Positions 58,019 to 64,000 of a stretch of 64,000 bases of DNA are shown here, in pieces. Numbering within the stretch: position 1 is the stretch's first letter; each line of letters begins with the position of its first letter. The DNA is from Haematobacter massiliensis (lineage in GTDB: Bacteria; Pseudomonadota; Alphaproteobacteria; Rhodobacterales; Rhodobacteraceae): the NCBI RefSeq assembly GCF_000740795.1, contig NZ_JGYG01000004.1:62001-126000 (forward strand), read 5' to 3'. The notes under the pieces are model-generated. The model was not told the origin of the DNA. It searched no databases and saw only the letters and a list, made by a program, of their open reading frames with translations. Made by a program: the position numbers and the translations under genes.

Positions 58019-58891
58019 CTACACCCGTTCTGTCGATTTGCGGCCGAACAGCCCCTGTGGCCGGACAAAGAGAACGAGCAGGATCATCACGAAGGCGACC
58101 GCGTCCTTGTACTGGGAGGAGAGATAACCAGCAGTGAGCGCCTCTATCAGTCCGAGCAGGAACCCCCCCACCAGAGCGCCTTTGGGATTGCCCATGCCGC
58201 CCAGCATCGCGGCCGCAAAGCCTTTCAGCGCGAACCCGATCCCCACGCTATAGGCCGTTAGGGTAATGGGTGTCGCCAATACGCCGGCGAGCGCACCGAT
58301 GGCGGCGGACAGCGCGAAGGACAGGGTCATGACGAAGGTCGTGTTGATGCCCACCAGCTGGGCCGCCAATCGGTTGTTGGAGGTGGCAAGTACCGCTCGC
58401 CCCAGCAGCGTTCGGGTAAAGAACACCCACAGGCCGACGAAAACCGCAATCGCGCCGCAGATGACCCAGAGACTTTGCGGCAGGATCGTGGCGCCGCCTA
58501 TGCGAAGCGGTGCATCGCCGGAGAACGCGGGAAAGCTGTGGATCTGCTTGTCGAACACCACCTGCGCGCCACCCTGAATGAAGATCGACACCCCGATGGT
58601 GATGATGATGATCGACACCACAGGCGCGCCGCGGGCGGGTTCGATGGCAAGCTTGTTGATCGCGACGCCCACCGCCGCCGTCACCACGATGGCAATCAGT
58701 GCGGCCAGCGGCAGCGGTACGCCCGCCGCATGAGCGAACCACGTGATCATCCCGCCCAGCATGACAAATTCACCCTGTGCGAAATTGACCACGTCGGACG
58801 CGTTGTAGATGATCGTGAACCCGAGCGCGACGAGCGCGTAAACCGCGCCGACCGTCACGCCGGAAAAGATGAATTGCAGGAATTCCGGCAT
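58019..58891 (-). CDS. livH: LIV-type ABC transporter permease LivH (paa-linked)
   Basis: 290 aa, MPEFLQFIFSGVTVGAVYAL at 58891. The LivH motif NASDVVNFAQGEFVMLGGM is complete, and GFALKGFAAAMLGGMGNPKG is the conserved cytoplasmic loop. Eight or so helices. Unlike the frameshifted livH at 3116-3969 this copy is intact. It is separated from the binding-protein gene by a hairpin-containing 102-base gap. Confidence 0.93.
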   Translation of the reverse strand: MPEFLQFIFSGVTVGAVYALVALGFTIIYNASDVVNFAQGEFVMLGGMITWFAHAAGVPLPLAALIAIVVTAAVGVAINKLAIEPARGAPVVSIIIITIGVSIFIQGGAQVVFDKQIHSFPAFSGDAPLRIGGATILPQSLWVICGAIAVFVGLWVFFTRTLLGRAVLATSNNRLAAQLVGINTTFVMTLSFALSAAIGALAGVLATPITLTAYSVGIGFALKGFAAAMLGGMGNPKGALVGGFLLGLIEALTAGYLSSQYKDAVAFVMILLVLFVRPQGLFGRKSTERV

Positions 58892-58926
58892 CTGGGCTGC
58901 TCCAATGGGCGGTGACCCCGAGGATC

Positions 58927-58946
58927 GCCCCGCCGTGAAGCGGGGC
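58927..58946 (-). other. intercistronic hairpin after the paa-linked binding-protein gene
   Basis: GCCCCGC (58927-58933) and GCGGGGC (58940-58946), a perfect 7-bp stem with a 6-base loop, between the binding-protein stop and the livH start. It has the same position as the other binding-protein hairpins in this window. Confidence 0.5.
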
Positions 58947-58993
58947 ACTGGTTGTCGTCCGAGGCCGGGGATTTGTCGGCCAGCGCGATCAGG

Positions 58994-60148
58994 TCAATCG
59001 ACCGGCACCCAGTTGCCGTCCCTGATTTCGAGCATACGGAACGCCGACAGATCGAGGCCGAGATGATCCTCCGGGCCGAACGTGTAGATCCCTGTCGTGC
59101 CCGCAAGGCCGGAGGTCGCCTCGATCGCATCGCGGATATCGCCCGGTTCGGTGGACCCGGCACGACCGATTGCATCGGTGAGGATCAGGAAGGCATCATG
59201 CGCATAGCCGCCGAATGTGCCGACAGGGGTCTTGGTCGCCGCCTCATAGGCCGTCTTGTAGCTCGTGACCGGTGCCTTCTGCGGATCGCCGTCGGCCAGC
59301 AGATCTGCAACGAGCAGCGCGGTTCCCGGCAGGCGGACCCCCTCCGCCGCGTCCGGGCCGGCCAGTTCGATGAAGCCCGCCGAGGCGACGCCATGCGACT
59401 GGTAGAAGGGCAGACCGATTGCCAACTGCTTGTAGTTCCGTGTGACGATCGACGGCCCCTGCCCGAAGCCGGGGTTCAGGACGGCCTGCACACCGGGCGT
59501 GCCCTTGATCTTGGTCAATTGCGCGGTCATGTCGGAATCGCGGGGATCGTAGGTTTCGTCGGCCACTATCTCGATACCGTAATCGCCCACGACCGTCTTG
59601 CACTGCGCCTGCATGGAGGCGCCGAAGCCATCCGTCCCGGAGATCATGCCGATCTTCGTATAGCCCTGCTTCTTCATGTCATCGAAGATTTTCTGGCACG
59701 CCATCCGGTCGGTATGGGGCGTCTTGAAGGTGAAGGGCTTCACCGGCTGAATGATGTCGATGGCCCCGGCGAGCGAGATGAACGGCACCTCCGCATCTTC
59801 CGCCACCGCAAGGATCGACATCGACGTACCCGTGGTCGTGCCGCCGATGATTGCCACAACCTCATCATCCTCGATCAGCCGGGTCGCGAAGGTGCGGGCC
59901 TTGTTGGGGTCGCCGCCGTCGTCATAGAACACCAGCGTGATCGGCTCGCCGTCCAGCCCGCCCGCCGCATTCGCCTTCTCGACAAGCATGTGCAGCGTCT
60001 TGGCCTCAGGGTCGCCAAGAAAGGCCGCAGGCCCCGTCGCGGAGATGCTCGCACCGATCTTGATCTCCGCAGATGCCCCGGATGGCAGCAGCGCCGCAGT
60101 GCCAAGAGCCAGGCCAGCCAGCGCGGTGGTGGTGATTGCCTTCTTCAT
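58994..60148 (-). CDS. LIV-type ABC transporter substrate-binding protein (paa-linked)
   Basis: 384 aa, MKKAITTTALAGLALGTAAL, signal ending ASAE. The mature part starts IKIGASISATGPAAFLGDPE with the family KTLHMLVEKANAAGGLDGEP, and later GYTKIGMISGTDGFGASMQA and GGYAHDAFLILTDAIGRAG. It belongs to a different branch from the paralogues at 4076 and 7520. It leads livHMGF and is divergent from paaG across a promoter with a TetR-type palindrome. Phenylacetate is the probable ligand. Confidence 0.92.
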   Translation of the reverse strand: MKKAITTTALAGLALGTAALLPSGASAEIKIGASISATGPAAFLGDPEAKTLHMLVEKANAAGGLDGEPITLVFYDDGGDPNKARTFATRLIEDDEVVAIIGGTTTGTSMSILAVAEDAEVPFISLAGAIDIIQPVKPFTFKTPHTDRMACQKIFDDMKKQGYTKIGMISGTDGFGASMQAQCKTVVGDYGIEIVADETYDPRDSDMTAQLTKIKGTPGVQAVLNPGFGQGPSIVTRNYKQLAIGLPFYQSHGVASAGFIELAGPDAAEGVRLPGTALLVADLLADGDPQKAPVTSYKTAYEAATKTPVGTFGGYAHDAFLILTDAIGRAGSTEPGDIRDAIEATSGLAGTTGIYTFGPEDHLGLDLSAFRMLEIRDGNWVPVD

Positions 60149-60317
60149 CGGTCTCTCCTCCCAGAAACAGTGTTATCAGGTGATGATTTACGGGGTGGCC
60201 GATCTTCCGCGCCATGAAACGACGGCACCAACCCGTGCACGGGCTGGCCGTTCGCTGGCGAACAGGTCTGTCATGGCAACTCCCCCAAGGCGTCTCCCTC
60301 GCCTTGCTTTATCATTG

Positions 60318-60331
60318 ACCGACCGGTCGGT
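60318..60331. promoter_or_regulatory. ACCGACCGGTCGGT palindrome, candidate PaaR operator
   Basis: A perfect 14-bp palindrome in the 236-base gap between the divergent transporter and paaG operons, 54 bases before the paaG start. GACCGACCGGTCGG-type palindromes are typical of TetR-family operators, and a TetR gene lies at the end of the rightward operon. Dual control of uptake and breakdown is inferred. Confidence 0.7.
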
Positions 60332-60384
60332 GTATGCAACATGATTCTTGGAGGGCCCGTCAGATATTGGGCTGGGAGGCGAAA

Positions 60385-61173
60385 ATGACATCGACAGTAG
60401 GCTCGGCACTGGCCGAAGGCGTCCTGACGCTCACGCTGAATCGTCCCGAAAAACTGAACTCCTTCAATGAGGAAATGCACGCAGCGCTCCGCGCGGGGTT
60501 TCTGCGGGCCACGGATGATCCCGCGATCCGGGCGGTGCTTCTGACCGGCGCGGGCAGGGGGTTCTGCGCCGGTCAGGATCTGGGCGATCGGGATCCGCGC
60601 AAATCGGAAGCTCCCCCCGATCTCGGCAACACGCTTGAGACATGGTACAATCCCACCCTTCGCCTGATACGCGCGTTGGAAAAGCCCGTTATCTGCGCTG
60701 TAAACGGGGTCGCCGCAGGGGCGGGAGCAAACATTGCGCTGGCCTGCGATATCGTGATCGCGGCCCGCTCGGCGAAGTTCATTCAAGCCTTCTCCCGCAT
60801 CGGCCTTGTTCCTGACGCGGGGGGGAGTTGGAGTCTCACGCGGATAGTGGGCGAGCCGCGGGCCAAGGCGCTCGCGCTGACCGCGGAACCCCTGATGGCG
60901 CAGACGGCGGCTGACTGGGGTCTCATCTGGCAGGCTGTCGAGGATGCGGAGCTTATGCCAACCGCCACCGCTCTTGCGAGGAAACTTGCCGCAGGCCCGA
61001 CCCTGGGTCTCGGCCTCACAAAGCGTCTCATTCAGGCGGCTGCGACCAACGATCTGGATGCGCAGCTCGACCTAGAACGCGATTGTCAGCGGGAGGCCGG
61101 ACGGAGCGCCGACTATGCCGAAGGCGTCGCCGCCTTTCTGGAAAAACGCGCTCCGGTCTTCCTGGGGAAATGA
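60385..61173 (+). CDS. paaG: ring-1,2-epoxyphenylacetyl-CoA isomerase
   Basis: 262 aa, crotonase fold. It isomerises the ring epoxide of phenylacetyl-CoA to oxepin-CoA. TLNRPEKLNSFNEEMHAAL, GRGFCAGQDLGDRD and NGVAAGAGANIALACDIVIA (oxyanion hole) lead to FIQAFSRIGLVPDAGGSW, carrying the conserved acidic residue. The start MTSTVGSALAEGVLT at 60385 has GGGAGGCGAAA. It overlaps paaI by 4 bases. The multicomponent epoxidase genes paaABCDE are not in the window. Confidence 0.93.
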   Translation: MTSTVGSALAEGVLTLTLNRPEKLNSFNEEMHAALRAGFLRATDDPAIRAVLLTGAGRGFCAGQDLGDRDPRKSEAPPDLGNTLETWYNPTLRLIRALEKPVICAVNGVAAGAGANIALACDIVIAARSAKFIQAFSRIGLVPDAGGSWSLTRIVGEPRAKALALTAEPLMAQTAADWGLIWQAVEDAELMPTATALARKLAAGPTLGLGLTKRLIQAAATNDLDAQLDLERDCQREAGRSADYAEGVAAFLEKRAPVFLGK

Positions 61174-61631
61174 GCTTCGGTATGAAACCTGTCCACGAGA
61201 TGACCCCGGAAGAAGTGGCAAAGGCATCCGCCGCCGCGATGTGGGAGGAAGATACGGCGAGCCGGGGGCTCGGTATGCAGCTTCAACATGTGGCGCCGGG
61301 AGAGGCGACCATGGTGATGACGGTGACCCCGGCAATGTCGAACGGCCATGGCAATTGCCATGGTGGGTTCATGTTCGCCCTTGCCGACAGCGCCTTCGCC
61401 TTCGCCTGCAACAGCTACAACCAGGCAGTCGTCGCGCAGCACTGTTCCATTACCTACATCGCGCCCGGTCATGTGGGCGATGTGCTCACGGCGGAGGCGC
61501 GGGAGGTTTCACGCCGCGGCCGGTCGGGCATCTACGATATTCGCATCACCAATCAGCGCGGCGAGCATATTGCCGAGTTCCGCGGCCATTCCCGCAGCGT
61601 GAAAGGCACCCACCTGCCCGTCGAAGGCTGA
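61170..61631 (+). CDS. paaI: hotdog-fold phenylacetyl-CoA thioesterase
   Basis: 153 aa, MSFGMKPVHEMTPEEVAKAS. The PaaI signature NGHGNCHGGFMFALADSAFA includes the catalytic-site Asn/His/Gly and Asp (in HGGFMFALADSAFAFACNS). The end GRSGIYDIRITNQRGEHIAE, then FRGHSRSVKG, is typical. It rescues CoA from dead-end thioesters during phenylacetate breakdown. The ATG at 61170 overlaps the paaG stop as ATGA; MKPVHEM four codons later is an alternative. Confidence 0.93.
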   Translation: MSFGMKPVHEMTPEEVAKASAAAMWEEDTASRGLGMQLQHVAPGEATMVMTVTPAMSNGHGNCHGGFMFALADSAFAFACNSYNQAVVAQHCSITYIAPGHVGDVLTAEAREVSRRGRSGIYDIRITNQRGEHIAEFRGHSRSVKGTHLPVEG

Positions 61632-61671
61632 CGGGCTCCGCTGCGTTCAGACACTCCAAGGGAGGAGCACC

Positions 61672-62982
61672 ATGGAAGACCTGACCCCTCGCAAAGAGGA
61701 TCTGGATCCGATCGAAATCGCCTCGCGGGATGAGATCGAGGCCCTTCAGCTCGACCGCATGAAGCGGTCGCTGGCCCATGCCTATGCCAACTCGGCCTTT
61801 TACCGTCGCCGGTTCGACGAGGCGGGCGTACATCCGGATGATCTGCAGTCGTTAAAGGATCTCGCAAAGTTCCCGTTCACGGTGAAGCAGGATCTCCGCG
61901 ATACCTATCCCTTCGGGATGTTCGCGGTCCCGCGGGAGAGGCTTGCACGGATACACGGCTCCTCCGGCACCACCGGCAAGCCCACGGTTGTAGGATACAC
62001 CCAGAACGACATCGACATCTGGGCAGGGCTGATCGCGCGCTCTATCCGGGCCGGTGGGGGGCGACCGGGCGATATCCTGCACAACGCCTACGGTTATGGG
62101 CTGTTCACCGGGGGGCTGGGGGCACATTACGGTGCGGAGAAGCTGGGATGCACCGTCGTTCCTATGTCCGGCGGCATGACCGAACGTCAGGTCACGCTCA
62201 TCAACGATTTCGAACCGCGCGTCATCATGGTGACGCCGAGCTACATGCTCTCGATCCTGGATGAGTTTCGCAAGCAGGGCGTCGATCCGCGCAAATCATC
62301 GCTCGCCGTGGGCATCTTCGGCGCTGAGCCATGGACGAACGCCATGCGGAAGGAGATCGAGGATGCCTTCGACATGCATGCCGTGGACATCTACGGCCTG
62401 TCGGAGATCATGGGTCCGGGTGTCGCCATGGAGTGCGTCGAAACGAAAGACGGGCTGCATTTCTGGGAAGACCACTTCTATCCCGAGATCATTGACCCTG
62501 TCACCGGAGAGCCGCTGCCGGACGGTGAAATGGGGGAGCTTGTCATCACCACCCTGACCAAGGAAGGGCTGCCCATGGTGCGGTATCGCACACGCGATCT
62601 CACCCGGCTTCTCCCCGGCACGGCGCGGAGCATGCGGCGCATCGAGAAGATCACCGGGCGGTCGGATGACATGATCATCCTGCGCGGGGTCAATGTCTTT
62701 CCGACGCAGATCGAGGAGCAGGTGCTGAAATGCCGGGGGCTTGCGCCACATTTTCAGATCGAACTTTCCCGCTCGGGCCGGATGGACAATCTTACTGTCC
62801 ATGTGGAATGCGCACCCGATCACACCGCAGATGATGCGCGTACGAAATCCGCCAGGGAGCTTGCGCATCATATCAAGTCGATCGTCGGCGTCTCCACCCG
62901 GATCGAAGTGCATGACTGCGAGGGCATCTCGCGCTCCGAGGGCAAGGCGAAGCGGGTCATCGACAACCGGCCGAAAAGCTGA
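61672..62982 (+). CDS. paaK: phenylacetate-CoA ligase
   Basis: 436 aa, expected length. It activates phenylacetate with ATP and CoA. The nucleotide motif is IHGSSGTTGKPTVVGYTQND; YGYGLFTGGLGAHYGAEKLG and YGLSEIMGPGVAMEC are PaaK-specific. The C-terminal hinge has TGRSDDMIILRGVNVFPTQI and the family Lys lies in the SEGKAKRVIDNRP end. The start has GGGAGGAGCACC. 40 bases follow paaI. It is the first enzyme of the pathway. Confidence 0.95.
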   Translation: MEDLTPRKEDLDPIEIASRDEIEALQLDRMKRSLAHAYANSAFYRRRFDEAGVHPDDLQSLKDLAKFPFTVKQDLRDTYPFGMFAVPRERLARIHGSSGTTGKPTVVGYTQNDIDIWAGLIARSIRAGGGRPGDILHNAYGYGLFTGGLGAHYGAEKLGCTVVPMSGGMTERQVTLINDFEPRVIMVTPSYMLSILDEFRKQGVDPRKSSLAVGIFGAEPWTNAMRKEIEDAFDMHAVDIYGLSEIMGPGVAMECVETKDGLHFWEDHFYPEIIDPVTGEPLPDGEMGELVITTLTKEGLPMVRYRTRDLTRLLPGTARSMRRIEKITGRSDDMIILRGVNVFPTQIEEQVLKCRGLAPHFQIELSRSGRMDNLTVHVECAPDHTADDARTKSARELAHHIKSIVGVSTRIEVHDCEGISRSEGKAKRVIDNRPKS

Positions 62983-63048
62983 AATCAGTCCGCCGGCGCT
63001 GGGTCGGCGAACTGCTCCGCCTCAGGGCGATGTCAGGAGGGGCGACCC

Positions 63049-63648
63049 ATGGCGCGAACGCGGGCGCAGGATTTTGAGGAAAAGCGGCGCGTGATCCTGG
63101 ATTGCGCGGCGCAGGTCTTTGCCGAGCAAGGCATGGACAAGGCCTCCATGTCTCAGATTGCGGCCCAGGCGCAGGTGTCCAAGGCCCTCCTCTATCACTA
63201 CTATCCCGGCAAGGGCGCGCTGATCTTTGCGATCATCATCACCCATCTGACCGAGGTGGACAGCGTTGTGGCGGAGTCGGACGATCCTGCTCTCTCCCCC
63301 GATCAGCGCCTCCGCCAGCTTGTCGGTGCGGTGCTGGAGGCCTATCGCGGGGCAGATAACGAACACAAGGTGCAGCTCAATGCCGCCTCCACCCTCTCCG
63401 AAGCGCAGCGGGAGGAAATTCTGACGATCGAGCGTCGCATCGTCCGGCGTTTCTCAACGGTTCTCGACCAGTTGAACCCGGAGCTGAAGGACAGGGAACG
63501 ACCACTGCTCACCCCTGTCACCATGTCGCTCTTCGGCATGATGAACTGGATGTACATGTGGTTCCGGGAGGGCGGGCGCATCAGTCGGGAGGATTACGCC
63601 GACGTGGCGACAACGCTGATCCTCGAAGGAATACGCGCCGTCCGCTGA
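63049..63648 (+). CDS. paaR: TetR-family regulator of phenylacetate genes
   Basis: 199 aa. The N-terminal helix-turn-helix is FAEQGMDKASMSQIAAQAQV followed by SKALLYHYYPGKGALI. The helical C-terminal domain has LFGMMNWMYMWFREGGRIS, seen in PaaR-type TetR proteins. The ATG at 63049 has AGGAGGGGCGACCC. It ends the paaG-paaI-paaK message and is convergent with paaZ. It probably binds the palindrome at 60318 and is released by phenylacetyl-CoA. Confidence 0.9.
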   Translation: MARTRAQDFEEKRRVILDCAAQVFAEQGMDKASMSQIAAQAQVSKALLYHYYPGKGALIFAIIITHLTEVDSVVAESDDPALSPDQRLRQLVGAVLEAYRGADNEHKVQLNAASTLSEAQREEILTIERRIVRRFSTVLDQLNPELKDRERPLLTPVTMSLFGMMNWMYMWFREGGRISREDYADVATTLILEGIRAVR

Positions 63649-63708
63649 CAGCCGTGTATCCCTTGGACAGGGGGTTGAGCAGGGGCCCGTCGCCGGACCC
63701 CCCTCTCG

Positions 63709-64000
63709 TCACTCCGCCGCATGTGCGGCTGCCGTCGGCCAGCTTTTTGCCACCATCGTCAGCACGTCGTATTGGGCGACGACCTCACCCTTCTGGTTGG
63801 TGACGCGGCAGTCCCAGCGAACCTCACCATGGTCGGCATTGGCGCGGGGATTGATCTCCTTGCATGTCAGCCGCACCTGAAGCGTGTCGCCGAAATAGAC
63901 CGGCGTCAGGAAGCGGAGATTGTCGACGCCGTAGTTGGCGAGCACAGGCCCGGGGTTCGGCTCCACGAAAAGCCCGGCCGCAAAGGACGCGATGAGATAG
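63709..64000 (-). CDS. paaZ: PaaZ, C-terminal MaoC domain (runs off the window)
   Basis: The last 96 codons of the bifunctional oxepin-CoA hydrolase/aldehyde dehydrogenase. YLIASFAAGLFVEPNPGPVL then ANYGVDNLRFLTPVYFGDTL is the distinctive MaoC-like end of PaaZ, followed by CKEINPRANADHGEVRWDCR. The gene continues beyond 64000, where the catalytic hydratase and dehydrogenase parts lie. It is convergent with paaR. PaaZ opens the oxepin-CoA ring and oxidises the resulting aldehyde, completing the ring-cleavage step started by paaG. Confidence 0.9.
   Translation of the reverse strand, partial: YLIASFAAGLFVEPNPGPVLANYGVDNLRFLTPVYFGDTLQVRLTCKEINPRANADHGEVRWDCRVTNQKGEVVAQYDVLTMVAKSWPTAAAHAAE

Noticed and set aside
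63649-63708. Possible terminator hairpin between the convergent paaR and paaZ
   Set aside because: GGGGCCC against GGACCCC leaves a mismatch and no T-run; too weak to call.
1-64000. CRISPR arrays, tRNA and rRNA genes, prophage or integrase genes
   Set aside because: No regularly spaced repeats, cloverleaf-like sequences, rRNA stretches or integrase motifs were seen on either strand.

Overview
The window is a high-GC chromosomal segment with the gene content, tight gene overlaps and regulator families expected of an alphaproteobacterium, most likely Rhodobacterales (Paracoccus/Roseobacter-like). This is inferred from gene content; there is no rRNA or other taxonomic marker. Nearly everything is accessory catabolism: about ten uptake-plus-breakdown cassettes for aromatic acids, quinate/shikimate and a pentitol, each with its own GntR, LysR, LacI, TetR or ArsR regulator. 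The exceptions are a Kdp potassium system and a small AT-rich island with IS remnants. I found no tRNA, rRNA, CRISPR array or intact mobile element.

Layout. 1-9751: two P450s, one closely resembling the CYP199A para-substituted-benzoate monooxygenases, with a LIV-type ABC transporter (its livH is frameshifted), two paralogous binding proteins, a GntR and a LysR regulator. 10148-16495: NitT/TauT-type ABC importer, GntR, FAH-family and cyclase-family hydrolases, and the wreck of an aldehyde dehydrogenase. 16558-18385: a three-gene translationally coupled operon (small Cys-rich protein, ABM-type monooxygenase, ACT protein) divergent from an ArsR-like regulator. 18655-26596: kdpFABCDE plus an extra 27-aa membrane peptide. 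27218-31907: GntR-controlled cassette with FAH hydrolase, FMN reductase, two two-domain VOC/extradiol dioxygenase-like proteins and an NTF2-like protein. 32090-35547: IS66 and IS5 remnants flanking a secreted AT-rich orphan gene whose signal peptide starts at an ATC codon behind a strong Shine-Dalgarno.

35548-43087: quinate/shikimate module (3-dehydroshikimate dehydratase QuiC, two tandem GntR paralogues, TRAP transporter, type II dehydroquinase, QsuD-like dehydrogenase) that would deliver protocatechuate. 43099-46973: cyclase-family hydrolase divergent from an AtoE-type transporter, YciI-like, muconolactone-isomerase-like and SDR genes, with no obvious known pathway. 47019-48702: pcaD with a LysR regulator, the only beta-ketoadipate step present. 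48801-55581: ribitol module (ABC importer, ribitol 2-dehydrogenase, FGGY ribulokinase, LacI regulator). 55588-64000: a LIV-type transporter divergent from paaG-paaI-paaK-paaR, with the end of paaZ at the right edge and a palindromic TetR/PaaR-type operator in the divergent promoter.

The modules fit together as an aromatic-acid funnel: O-demethylation of methoxybenzoates, quinate to protocatechuate, and phenylacetate via phenylacetyl-CoA. Two recurring features stand out. Five of six binding-protein genes are followed by a perfect GC-rich hairpin before the next gene of their operon, and most cassettes have a clear inverted repeat next to the regulator gene.
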